DNA from: Myxococcus stipitatus
GTDB taxonomy: Bacteria > Myxococcota > Myxococcia > Myxococcales > Myxococcaceae
Length of the DNA stretch: 64,000 nt
Reading direction: 5' to 3'
Assembly (NCBI RefSeq): GCF_021412625.1
Contig: NZ_JAKCFI010000022.1
Span: 1-64,000, forward strand
Shown: positions 9,957-17,873 of the stretch, in pieces
Layout: every line of letters starts with the position of its first letter
Position numbering within the stretch: position 1 is the stretch's first letter
Notes under the pieces: generated by a model
What the model was told of the DNA's origin: nothing
The model's input: only the letters and a program-made list of their open reading frames with translations
Database searches by the model: none
Position numbers and translations under genes: made by a program

Positions 9957-11186
9957 TTGCCGCAGCCCGTGACGTCTTCCACCGCTCCGCTCGCCAACGC
10001 CCCGCTCATCGACAAGGCCAAGGCGCATCTGCTGCAGAACTACAAGCAGCAGCCCATCGTCCTGGTCCGTGGTCGCGGCACGCGCGTCTGGGACGCGGAC
10101 GGGCGTGAGTATCTGGACCTCATCGGCGGCGTGGCGACGTGCGCCCTGGGCCACTGTCATCCGGACGTCGTGGCCGCGGCCCACGCGCAGCTCGACACCC
10201 TGTGGCACGTGTCGAACGCCTTCTACTCGCGGCCCTCCATCGACCTGGCGGCCCAGCTGTGCGAGTGGAGCGGCCTGTCGCGCGCCTTCTTCTGCAACTC
10301 CGGCGCGGAGGCGAACGAGGCGCTGCTGAAGCTGGCGCGCAAGGTGATGAAGGACCGGGGCCACCCGGAGCGCTTCGAGGTCATCACCTTCGAGCGCAGC
10401 TTCCACGGCCGCACGCTGGCCACCGTCACGGCCACCGGGCAGCCGAAGTACCACGCGGGCTTCGAGCCGCTGCCCGCGGGCTTCAAGCACATCCCCTACG
10501 GGGATCTGGCCGCCGCGCGCGCCGCGGTGGGGCCCACCACCGCCGCCATCCTCGTGGAGCCCGTCCAGGGCGAGGGTGGGGTGCGGGTGGCGCCCGAGGG
10601 CTTCCTCGCGGGCCTGCGCGCCCTGTGCGACGAGAAGGGCCTGCTGCTGCTGGTGGACGAAATCCAGACGGGCATGGGCCGCACGGGCATCCCCTTCGGC
10701 TTCATGCGCGCGGGCATCCTCCCGGACGCCATCAGCATGGCCAAGGCGCTCGGCAACGGGCTGCCCATTGGCGCCATGCTGTGCCGCGAGGACGTGGGCG
10801 CGAGCATGAGCCCGGGGAGCCACGGGTCCACCTTCGGCGGCAACCTGGTCGCCGCGGCGGCGGCCAACGCGGTGCTGAAGGTCATCCGCCAGCCGGGCTT
10901 CCTCCAGGAGGTGGTGGACAAGGGCGAGTACTTCCTGGGGCGGCTGCGCGAGCTGCAGGGCCGGCTGCCGGCCGGGCGCCTGGTGGAGGTCCGCGGCCAG
11001 GGCCTGCTGGTGGGGCTGGAGATGGACCGGGACGCGCCGCAGGTGCTGGGCAAGCTGCGTGAGGGGGGCGTGCTCGGCAACGCCGCCGGGGAGCGCACCG
11101 TCCGCTTCGCGCCGCCCTTCACCATCACCCGGGAGGAGCTGGACCAGAGCCTCGCCATCATCGAGCGGGTGCTGGCGGCCCTCTAG
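9957..11186 (+). CDS. argD: Acetylornithine aminotransferase (class III, PLP)
   Basis: A 409-residue aminotransferase of the acetylornithine/succinyldiaminopimelate family, step 4 of arginine synthesis (N-acetylglutamate semialdehyde to N-acetylornithine). The PLP lysine is K263 in SMAKALGNG. Other family motifs are FCNSGAEANEALLKLAR, ERSFHGRTLATVTATGQ, VEPVQGEGG and LLVDEIQTGMGRTG. The start is an uncommon TTG at 9957, strongly supported by the near-perfect Shine-Dalgarno AGGGAGGTAA at 9941-9950, seven bases upstream. It follows hslU by 52 bases, and no other arginine gene is nearby. Ornithine or GABA aminotransferase activity cannot be excluded from sequence alone, but the length and motifs favour ArgD. 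Confidence 0.9.
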   Translation: MPQPVTSSTAPLANAPLIDKAKAHLLQNYKQQPIVLVRGRGTRVWDADGREYLDLIGGVATCALGHCHPDVVAAAHAQLDTLWHVSNAFYSRPSIDLAAQLCEWSGLSRAFFCNSGAEANEALLKLARKVMKDRGHPERFEVITFERSFHGRTLATVTATGQPKYHAGFEPLPAGFKHIPYGDLAAARAAVGPTTAAILVEPVQGEGGVRVAPEGFLAGLRALCDEKGLLLLVDEIQTGMGRTGIPFGFMRAGILPDAISMAKALGNGLPIGAMLCREDVGASMSPGSHGSTFGGNLVAAAAANAVLKVIRQPGFLQEVVDKGEYFLGRLRELQGRLPAGRLVEVRGQGLLVGLEMDRDAPQVLGKLREGGVLGNAAGERTVRFAPPFTITREELDQSLAIIERVLAAL

Positions 11187-11282
11187 CCCGCCGGGCTGGG
11201 TCGGCAAGACACTGGGTGTTTGACGCCCCGTGTCTTCCAAACCTACGCTCGGCCCTTCGGCAACCCATCCGTGGACCGTCCC

Positions 11283-12614
11283 GTGAGCGCGCCAAATACG
11301 ATCGTCGGCCTGGGGGCCCGCACGGACCACCTGGCGACGGTACCCAACCTGGATGCGTCCCGGCTCCAGCTCAGCGCGGAGGAGGCCGCCCTCCTCGCGC
11401 TCGTCGGTCGGGTCGAGCGCATCGACAACCTGTTGTCGCGCTCGACCCTGGGGGAGGCGCGCACCATCGCCGTGCTCCTGTCCCTGCGGGCCAAGGGCGC
11501 CATCGTCCCGGCGCGCGTGGTACCCCGCAACCAGCCCACACCGGCGGTGGACGCGGCCCTGGCCGAGGAAGTGGACCTGGAGCCGGAGCGCAAGCGGGAG
11601 ATCATCGAGCTGGAGCGCTCGCTCGACGCCATGGACTACTTCGCGGTGCTGGGGCTGCGCCCCGGCGCGGCGGCCGGGGACGTGAAGCAGGCGTACTACA
11701 ACGCGTCGCGGCGCTTCCATCCGGACCGGTACTTCGGGAAGAACCTGGGCAGCTTCCGCGCCCGCATGGAGCGGATCTTCCGCAAGCTCACGGAGGCGCA
11801 CAACGTCCTCACGCAGCAGGACAAGCGGGACGCCTACCTCAAGGCGAACCCCGCGCTGGCGCTGGCGTCCACCGCGGCCGCCGCTCCCGCGCCCGCGCCC
11901 GCGCCGCCGCCCCCGTCGAATCCGGCGCTGGAGCTGACGCCCATCGCGCCCCGGCCCCCCGCGCCGCCACCTCGTGGGGTGTCGCCGCCGCCGGCCGCGC
12001 CCGTGGCCCCGCCGCCCGCCGTGTCGGACGCGGAGTCCGAGGCGCGCCGCGCCGAGCGGCAGGCCCGGCTGGCCCGCCACCCGTACCTGGCGAAGACGGT
12101 GCGGTTGTCGGAGCTGGTGGCCCGGGGCAAGGCGGCGGTGGCCCGGGGCGACTGGGAGCGCGCCTACCAGGACTTCCACCAGGTGCAGACCCTGGACCCG
12201 AAGAACCGGGAGGTGGTGACGCTGCTGGTGGAGGCGCGGCGGCGCCATGACGAGCACCGGGCCTCGCTCGAGCTGGCCCGGGGCCGGGAGCTGGCCCTGC
12301 ACGGCGACGCCGTGGGGGCGCTGGCGGCCTACCGGATGGCCACCTCGCTCGACCCGCAGAGCGCGGAGGCCGCCTACCTGGCCGCCCGGGAGGGGCTCGC
12401 CCAGGGGCAGGACGTGGGCGAGGTCCGCGCGCTGGCGCAGCGCGCCGTGGATCTCCAGTCGCAACGGGTGGAGCATCAGCTCCTGCTCGGCAAGGTGCTG
12501 ATGGAGCTGGGGGCGAAGAAGCACGCCAAGCGGGTCTTCGAGGACGCGGCCCGGCTGGACCCGGACAACGCGGACGCGAAGGCGGCCCTCAAGAAGTTGC
12601 GGTGGACGTTCTAG
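11283..12614 (+). CDS. J-domain protein with C-terminal TPR region
   Basis: Predicted Hsp40-type co-chaperone of about 443 residues. The J domain is internal (about 117-185): DYFAVLGL opens it and HPD lies at 146-148, the motif that stimulates Hsp70 ATPase. A Pro/Ala-rich linker (about 195-250) separates it from a helical TPR-like region (about 275-443) with alternating small and large residues such as GDAVGALAAYRMATSLDP and DPDNADAKAALKKL. The N-terminal 110 residues resemble no domain I know. The start is uncertain: in-frame TTG (11220), GTG (11271) and GTG (11283) all lack a good Shine-Dalgarno; 11283 is given. It lies 17 bases upstream of an Hsp70 gene, so the two probably form an operon and a dedicated chaperone pair. 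Confidence 0.82.
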   Translation: MSAPNTIVGLGARTDHLATVPNLDASRLQLSAEEAALLALVGRVERIDNLLSRSTLGEARTIAVLLSLRAKGAIVPARVVPRNQPTPAVDAALAEEVDLEPERKREIIELERSLDAMDYFAVLGLRPGAAAGDVKQAYYNASRRFHPDRYFGKNLGSFRARMERIFRKLTEAHNVLTQQDKRDAYLKANPALALASTAAAAPAPAPAPPPPSNPALELTPIAPRPPAPPPRGVSPPPAAPVAPPPAVSDAESEARRAERQARLARHPYLAKTVRLSELVARGKAAVARGDWERAYQDFHQVQTLDPKNREVVTLLVEARRRHDEHRASLELARGRELALHGDAVGALAAYRMATSLDPQSAEAAYLAAREGLAQGQDVGEVRALAQRAVDLQSQRVEHQLLLGKVLMELGAKKHAKRVFEDAARLDPDNADAKAALKKLRWTF

Positions 12615-12631
12615 GATGAGCGCGGACTCTC

Positions 12632-14473
12632 ATGGCTGAGCCCGAACCTCTCATTGGCATCGACCTGGGGACGACGAACAGCATCGTCGCCACCGTCCAG
12701 GACGGTCAGCCCATCGTCATCAAGAACCGCACGGGACAGGCGCTCACGCCGTCCGTGGTGGCGGTGTCGAAGAATGGCAAGCGGCTGGTGGGCGGCATCG
12801 CCAAGCGCCAGGCCATCACCAACCCCCAGGAGACGGTGTACGCCGCCAAGCGGCTCATCGGCCGGAAGTTCTCCTCGCACGAGGTGCAGGACGCGCTGCG
12901 CCAGCTCCCGTACGAGGTGGTGTGCGGGCAGCACGACGACCTGCGCATCCGCATGGGGGGCAAGGACCTGGCCGTCCCCGAGCTGTCCGCGATGATCCTC
13001 CAGGAGCTGAAGGCGGACGCGGAGGCGCACTTCGGCCGGCCGGTGAGCAAGGCCGTCGTCACGGTGCCGGCGTACTTCAACGACGCCCAGCGGCAGGCCA
13101 CCAAGGACGCGGGGCGCATCGCCGGGCTGGAGGTGCTGCGCATCATCAACGAGCCCACCGCGGCGGCGCTGGCCTATGGCTTCAGCCGCACGGTCAACGG
13201 GCGCGTGGCGGTGCTGGACCTGGGCGGCGGCACCTTCGACGTGTCCGTGCTGGAGATCAACCAGGGCGTCTTCGACGTGGTGGCCACGGGCGGCGACACG
13301 TACCTGGGCGGCGAGGACTGGGACAACCGCATCATCGAGTGGCTCGTCTTCGGCTTCGCCAAGGAGCACGGCATCGACCTGCGCAAGGACCGCATGGCCT
13401 TGCAGCGGCTCAAGGACGCGGCGGAGAAGGCGAAGGTGGAGCTGTCCGGCGTGCGCGAGACGCAGCTCAACCTGCCCTTCATCTGCACGCCGCCCGGAGG
13501 CGGGGCCGCGCTGCACCTGCAGGCGGCGCTCACGCGGGAGAAGCTGGAGGACCTGACCAACGACCTGACCGAGCGCGTGGTGGGCATCACCACCGAGGTG
13601 CTCGGCGAGGCGGGGGTGCGGCCTTCGGAGCTGAAGGAGGTCATCCTCGTCGGAGGCATGTCGCGCATGCCGCGCGTCGTGGAGGCGGTGCGCACGTACT
13701 TCCGCCGCGAGCCCTGCAAGGGCGTGCACCCGGAGGAGGTGGTGGCCCTGGGCGCCGCGGTGCAGGCCCACGCGCTGGTGGCGCAGGAGGGCGAGCTGCT
13801 CCTGCTGGACGTCACGCCGCAGAGCCTGGGGGTCGCCATCGCGGGCGGCTTCGTGCGCCGCATCATCCCCAAGAACACCACCGTGCCCACGTCGGCCACG
13901 GAGGTCTTCGCCACGTCGAAGGACCTCCAGCGGGTGGTGAAGATCATGGTGCTCCAGGGAGAGCACGAGGCGGCGCACCAGAACGAGCTGCTGGGCGAGT
14001 TCGTCCTCACCGGCCTGCGCGAGGCGCCGCGCGGACAGGTGGAGATCGAGGTGACGTTCGACATCAACGCGGAGGGCATCGTCTCCGTCTCCGCGAGAGA
14101 CAGGGAGACGGGCCTGCGTCAGTCGATCACCGTCACCGCCTCCAGCGGCCTGACGGAGGACGAGCTCAAGCGCATCATGGACGAGCAGCGCGGCTACCTC
14201 ATGGCGGCGCGAATCTCCGAGGAGCTGACGGCCAAGCGCGTGGAGCTGGACACGCTGGCGCGCGACGTCATGGACGCGCTGACGCGCGCGCGGCTGCTGC
14301 CCGGTGGGGGAGGGCTGCCTGCGGACGCGGTGCCTCGCGCGGAGCAGGTGCTGGAGCACGCGCGGCAGGTGCGCGCGGGCGAGGACGTGGGCGCCATGGG
14401 CCGGGCGTGCGAGCTGCTCGCCTCCAGCCTCATGCAACTCAAGAGTCCTCCGCGCAGCGGCACGGGACGATAG
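12632..14473 (+). CDS. Hsp70-family chaperone (DnaK paralog)
   Basis: A 613-residue Hsp70. The nucleotide-binding domain (about 1-385) has all signatures: GIDLGTTNS near the N terminus, VPAYFNDAQRQATKDAG, INEPTAAALAYG, LDLGGGTFDVS and VGGMSRMP. The substrate-binding beta domain (about 390-505) begins LLLDVTPQSLGV. The alpha lid is short and ends in a Leu/Ser-rich stretch with no acidic DnaK-type tail, and the protein is about 25 residues shorter than housekeeping DnaK. No grpE is adjacent; instead a J-domain/TPR gene precedes it and a TPR gene follows with no spacing. It is therefore more likely a specialised paralog. In Myxococcus xanthus, DnaK paralogs such as SglK control exopolysaccharide and social motility; whether this is that protein cannot be decided here. 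Confidence 0.9.
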   Translation: MAEPEPLIGIDLGTTNSIVATVQDGQPIVIKNRTGQALTPSVVAVSKNGKRLVGGIAKRQAITNPQETVYAAKRLIGRKFSSHEVQDALRQLPYEVVCGQHDDLRIRMGGKDLAVPELSAMILQELKADAEAHFGRPVSKAVVTVPAYFNDAQRQATKDAGRIAGLEVLRIINEPTAAALAYGFSRTVNGRVAVLDLGGGTFDVSVLEINQGVFDVVATGGDTYLGGEDWDNRIIEWLVFGFAKEHGIDLRKDRMALQRLKDAAEKAKVELSGVRETQLNLPFICTPPGGGAALHLQAALTREKLEDLTNDLTERVVGITTEVLGEAGVRPSELKEVILVGGMSRMPRVVEAVRTYFRREPCKGVHPEEVVALGAAVQAHALVAQEGELLLLDVTPQSLGVAIAGGFVRRIIPKNTTVPTSATEVFATSKDLQRVVKIMVLQGEHEAAHQNELLGEFVLTGLREAPRGQVEIEVTFDINAEGIVSVSARDRETGLRQSITVTASSGLTEDELKRIMDEQRGYLMAARISEELTAKRVELDTLARDVMDALTRARLLPGGGGLPADAVPRAEQVLEHARQVRAGEDVGAMGRACELLASSLMQLKSPPRSGTGR

Positions 14474-15295
14474 ATGAGCACCCAGCGCGCCAATCAGCTC
14501 GTGGAAGCGGGACTGTGGCTGCGCCTCAGCGGTGACGCGCAGGGCGCGCAGAAGCTCTTCGAGCGCGCGCTGGAGTTGGATCCGGACAACGCCCGCGCCC
14601 AGGAGTCGCTGGCGACGTTGATGGGGAGCGCGCCGACGGTCGCGGGACCCTTCTCCGCGCCGTCCTCGGAGGTCTCCACGCGCGCCACGCCGTTGCCGTC
14701 CCTCGAGGGGGACTGGGGCGCCTGGGCGGTGGGAGAGCCGAGCCTGACGGTGGACGAGGCCTCGGTGCCGAGCGCGGCCAGCGTGCTGCTCCCGGACGCG
14801 GACGCGGGCCCGCCGGAGAGCGACGTGCTGGAGCTGTTGTCTCGCGACGAGGTCCCCATCACCCAGGAGTACGGCATCCCGGGCGGCGACGCGTACGGCG
14901 CGCCGGTGGGCGAGACGGAGCTGGAGCGCCTCCTGCGCGGCGCGGGGGACCTGCTGGAGCTGGACGACCACTCGGGCGCGGTGGACCTGCTGTTCAAGGC
15001 CCAGGAGCTGGCGCCAGGGGACCCGCGCGTCGAGGCCCTGCGCGCGCGCAGCGAGCGGATGTTGATGGCGATGCTGGAGTCGAAGCTCGGGGACCTGGGG
15101 CGCGTGCCTCGCTTGCGGCTCCAGCCGGACGACGTCATCTGGCTCAACCTGGACCACCGCGCCGGCTTCGTGCTGGCGCAGATCGACGGCTCGGTGACCT
15201 ACGAGGACCTCTTCGCCCTGTCCGGGATGACGCGGCTGGATACCGCGCGCATCCTCGCGCAGTTGATCGACGAGGGCGTCATCAGCACCGGGTGA
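14474..15295 (+). CDS. TPR protein with C-terminal helical domain
   Basis: A 273-residue soluble protein. Residues 1-50 contain a clear TPR unit (GDAQGAQKLFERALELDPDN). A second TPR-like stretch lies near 155-195 (LELDDHSGAVDLLFKAQELAP). The last 50 residues (FVLAQIDGSVTYEDLFALSG, then TRLDTARILAQLIDEGVIS) resemble a small winged-helix-like module that I associate with the C termini of myxobacterial regulatory proteins; this is recollection, not a search. The ATG follows directly after the stop of the Hsp70 gene, so translation is coupled. It could be a client-binding adaptor of the Hsp70. No signal peptide. Confidence 0.75.
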   Translation: MSTQRANQLVEAGLWLRLSGDAQGAQKLFERALELDPDNARAQESLATLMGSAPTVAGPFSAPSSEVSTRATPLPSLEGDWGAWAVGEPSLTVDEASVPSAASVLLPDADAGPPESDVLELLSRDEVPITQEYGIPGGDAYGAPVGETELERLLRGAGDLLELDDHSGAVDLLFKAQELAPGDPRVEALRARSERMLMAMLESKLGDLGRVPRLRLQPDDVIWLNLDHRAGFVLAQIDGSVTYEDLFALSGMTRLDTARILAQLIDEGVISTG

Positions 15296-15342
15296 GCGGT
15301 CCGCGGGTGTTCGCGACGTGGCTCCCCCGGAGTGGGCGCGGG

Positions 15343-15999
15343 TCAGAACGCGATGCCCACCTGGACTTGTGGCGCGAAGCTGAAGCCGCCGTCGCCGGGC
15401 CTGCCGGTGACGAAGACGGGCAGGTCCAGTTCGACGAGCCACTTCAGGTCGTCGTTCAGGTCGAACTTCTTGAGGACGATGGGCACCAGGCCGAAGTTGA
15501 AGGGCTGGTCCGCGCCCACCGCCATGGCCACGCGCAGGCCGGCGGACACTGCGCCCAGGTCATAGATGATGCCCGGGTCCACGACCAGGCTGGTGCTGGC
15601 GCTCGCCGGCGTCCCATCGTCGGAGAAGCGCCACTTGCTGAAGGCGATGAACTCGAAGTCGATGCACCACTTGCCGAACGTCAAGGTGACGCCCGGGGCG
15701 ATGCCCGCCTGGATGAAGTCCCCGAAGATGACGGTGGTGTCCTCGTCGGTGACGTTGAGGAGGGGCACCACCAGCGCCAGGTGACCGCCCACCTTCGGGC
15801 CGCCTCCCGCTTCACCCGAGCCGCCCGTGGCCTCGTGTCGCTCGCGGTGCTTCTCGTGCTTGTCGTGCTTCTTCTTGTGCTCGAACCAGGCGCCCCGGTT
15901 CTCGTCGGGTTCGGCGCTCGCGGCTCCTGGAGCGAACGCCGCGAGCATCGCGACCAGCCCCCCGAGGCCCGCGGCCCCCACCCACTTCCGTCCCCCCAT
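15343..15999 (-). CDS. Exported protein, probable outer-membrane or periplasmic, unknown
   Basis: A 218-residue protein with a clear signal peptide: MGGRKWVGAAGLGGLVAMLAA followed by an Ala/Gly/Ser region with likely cleavage after ASA (about residue 28). The mature N terminus is very rich in His, Lys and Glu (HKKKHDKHEKHRERHE), which could bind metal. The rest is Gly/Val/Asp-rich with alternating hydrophobic residues, compatible with beta strands of a small barrel. The start at 15999 is supported by the GAGGGGGGAACC purine run upstream. It converges with the TPR gene (47 bases between stops). I do not recognise the family. Confidence 0.65.
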   Translation of the reverse strand: MGGRKWVGAAGLGGLVAMLAAFAPGAASAEPDENRGAWFEHKKKHDKHEKHRERHEATGGSGEAGGGPKVGGHLALVVPLLNVTDEDTTVIFGDFIQAGIAPGVTLTFGKWCIDFEFIAFSKWRFSDDGTPASASTSLVVDPGIIYDLGAVSAGLRVAMAVGADQPFNFGLVPIVLKKFDLNDDLKWLVELDLPVFVTGRPGDGGFSFAPQVQVGIAF

Positions 16000-16163
16000 G
16001 GTTCCCCCCTCGCATTGGCGCCGGACGTGGCGCGTGCCCACGCCGCGGCAGGACGGAGGTTGGTGTGCGCCCCCCGCCCGGACAACCCGCCCGCTCCCTG
16101 GGGGCAGGGCTCCGTTGGCTTCGCGGCACGGCACTCACCTCGTCGGCCCCGAATCATGCTCAA

Positions 16164-16190
16164 TTGACAGGTTGTTGTCGTTTTGACAGG
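16164..16190 (+). promoter_or_regulatory. Repeated TTGACAGG element, candidate operator
   Basis: Two exact copies of TTGACAGG (16164-16171 and 16183-16190) lie 19 bases apart, the second ending three bases before the ATG of the VOC gene. Between them TTGTTGTC forms a partial inverted repeat with the first copy (GACAggttgtTGTC). The second copy also provides AGGA as ribosome-binding site. A protein bound here would cover the translation start, so autogenous or repressor control is plausible. Alternatively the first copy is simply a -35 box, but no -10 is visible at the right distance. Confidence 0.4.
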
Positions 16191-16193
16191 AAT

Positions 16194-16907
16194 ATGTCCA
16201 TGAGGAGCGACCTCAGCATCCCGATGCTTCCCTGTGTCGAATTGGAGCCCACGCTGGCTTTCTACGAGCGGCTGGGCTTCGAGGTGACGTATCGGCAGCA
16301 ACGTCCGAATCCCTACGCGGCGACGCGGCGCGGAGGGGCGCAGCTCCACTTCTTCGGGATGAAGGGGTTGGAGCCGTCCCAGGCCTTCAGCACGTGCCTG
16401 GTCATCGTCGACGAGGTGGAGTCCCTGCACGCGACCTTCGCGGACGCGCTGCGAGCGGCCCACGGGAGGCTCCCCCTCCGGGGCGTGCCCCGAATCACGC
16501 GCATGCGGCCAGGCCAGTCACGCTTCTCCGTCGTGGACCCCTCCGGGAACACGCTCATCTTCGTCCGCCGGGACGAGCGCCAGGGCGCTGGCGACGGGGA
16601 GGGGCGCGGTCAGGCCTCCCCGCTGGGCGAGGCGCTGGCGCTGGCGCGTCGGCTGCGAGACTTCCGGAACGACGACGTGGCGGCGGCGAAGGTGCTGGAT
16701 GCCGCCTTGAAGAAGGACGCGTCGGGGACGCGGCTGGAGCGGGCGCGCGTGCTCCTGGCCCGCGCCGAGCTGGCCGTCGCGCTGGGGGACGGCGCGGCGG
16801 CGCGGGCGCTTCAGGGGGCGTTGGATGGACTCCAGCTGGGGGTGGAGGAGCGCGAGGCCCTGCGGGAGGACCTGCGCGTCCTCGAGCGAATCCAGGGGAC
16901 GGGCTAG
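16194..16907 (+). CDS. VOC-family (glyoxalase/bleomycin-resistance-like) protein with helical tail
   Basis: A 237-residue protein. Residues 4-128 form a vicinal-oxygen-chelate fold: LPCVELEPTLAFYERLGFEV opens it, GAQLHFF lies mid-domain and FSVVDPSGNTLIFVRR closes it. This domain type usually binds metal or sequesters a drug; no substrate can be read. The C-terminal 100 residues (ALARRLRDFRNDDVAAAKVL and following) are helical and TPR-like, which is unusual for a plain VOC protein. The ATG at 16194 has AGGA upstream. Its stop and that of the convergent MaoC gene share one CTAG tetranucleotide (16904-16907). Confidence 0.78.
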   Translation: MSMRSDLSIPMLPCVELEPTLAFYERLGFEVTYRQQRPNPYAATRRGGAQLHFFGMKGLEPSQAFSTCLVIVDEVESLHATFADALRAAHGRLPLRGVPRITRMRPGQSRFSVVDPSGNTLIFVRRDERQGAGDGEGRGQASPLGEALALARRLRDFRNDDVAAAKVLDAALKKDASGTRLERARVLLARAELAVALGDGAAARALQGALDGLQLGVEEREALREDLRVLERIQGTG

Positions 16908-17383
16908 CCGCGGACGACGGCCGTCCAGGTGCCCTTCACCACGACGTCGCCCCGCTGGTTGCGCGACTCGGAGGTGACGACGACGAACTCCATGCCCGCC
17001 TTCTCGTAGATCTCCGAGATGCGGCCCGTGGTGGTCATCACGTCGCCGGGGCGCATGACGTCCAGGAACTCCAGCTCCTGCTCGCCATGCACCAGCATCA
17101 GCAGGTTGATGCCCAGCTCCGGGTCCGACACCGCCGCGCCGAACGGGCGGATGGCGAAGACGACGGCGAAGCTGGGGAAGGCGATGAGGTCCCCGTAGGG
17201 GCCGGCCTTGGCCGCCTGGGCGTCGTGGAGCAGGGGGCTGACGTGCGCGGGAGGCTCGCCGGGAGTGCCGGCGGCGGGGTGGGCACCGCCGAGCGCGAGC
17301 GCGAACTCACGCATCTTCTCCGCGCCGAGCGTGTATGAGAATGGGCCGTACTCACGGCCGATGAAGCGTTTGTCGATGGCCAT
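16904..17383 (-). CDS. MaoC-fold dehydratase, N-terminal type (HadA-like subunit)
   Basis: A 159-residue hot-dog-fold protein resembling the N-terminal dehydratase domain of the MaoC family (FAS1-DH type, HadA/HadC of mycobacteria). It opens with DKRFIGREYGPFSYTLGAEK and contains PGDVMTTTGRISEIYEKAGMEF and VVVTSESRNQRGDVVVKG. The hydratase Asp/His motif is absent, which fits a structural subunit that needs a catalytic partner. That partner is the gene directly upstream (four bases between them). Expected role: stabilising subunit of an (R)-specific enoyl-acyl hydratase or 3-hydroxyacyl dehydratase. The stop is shared with the VOC gene through CTAG. Confidence 0.82.
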   Translation of the reverse strand: MAIDKRFIGREYGPFSYTLGAEKMREFALALGGAHPAAGTPGEPPAHVSPLLHDAQAAKAGPYGDLIAFPSFAVVFAIRPFGAAVSDPELGINLLMLVHGEQELEFLDVMRPGDVMTTTGRISEIYEKAGMEFVVVTSESRNQRGDVVVKGTWTAVVRG

Positions 17384-17387
17384 GGCG

Positions 17388-17783
17388 CTATCCGATGGAG
17401 GCTTCGACGACGGCGCCCTTGAGGACGGCCTCGCCGCGCTGGTTGGTGGCGGTGACTTCGGTGACGAGCCGGTGGCCCTCCAGCGCCGTGACGCGGCCCT
17501 GGAAGGTGACGGTGTCCTCGAGGCGCACGGGACGCGAGAAGCGCACCTTGACGCGGCGGATGCGGCCCGGGTCTCCCACGAAGATGCCCACCGCCTCCAC
17601 CGCCCAGCCCAGCGTGCACAGGCCCTGGAGGATGACGCCTCCCAGCCCCGCGGCCTGGCCGACCTCCGGGTCGATGTGGATGGGATTGAAGTCCCCGGAA
17701 GCGCCCGCGTAGTAGATCGGCCGGTACCGGTCGCACTCGCGGACGTGCGTGAACGTGTCGCCTACCTGGAACGTGCGTGCCAT
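17388..17783 (-). CDS. MaoC-fold dehydratase, catalytic type (HadB-like subunit)
   Basis: A 131-residue hot-dog-fold hydratase. The hydratase-2 motif is intact: SGDFNPIHID at residues 29-38, with D31 and H36 the expected catalytic pair. The remainder (GGVILQGLCTLGWAVEAVG, VRFSRPVRLEDTVTFQGRV) is typical MaoC/PhaJ. Together with the following gene it should form a HadAB-like heterodimer acting on acyl-CoA or acyl-ACP. It lies 90 bases downstream of an SDR gene of acyl-reductase type, all on the minus strand. This suggests a lipid-modifying module, but chain length and physiological direction are unknown. Confidence 0.87.
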   Translation of the reverse strand: MARTFQVGDTFTHVRECDRYRPIYYAGASGDFNPIHIDPEVGQAAGLGGVILQGLCTLGWAVEAVGIFVGDPGRIRRVKVRFSRPVRLEDTVTFQGRVTALEGHRLVTEVTATNQRGEAVLKGAVVEASIG

Positions 17784-17873
17784 TCGTGGATGTCTAGCAC
17801 GGCCCGCCGGCGCTTCATCCCATGAAGTGCCAGCGTTCCACGCCGCGAAACGCCACGGAGGGTGTGGCGTTTT

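Noticed and set aside
12632..14473. Naming the Hsp70 gene sglK or dnaK
   Set aside because: The protein is clearly Hsp70, but several paralogs exist in myxobacteria, and the neighbourhood lacks the GrpE homologue reported next to sglK, so no symbol is given.
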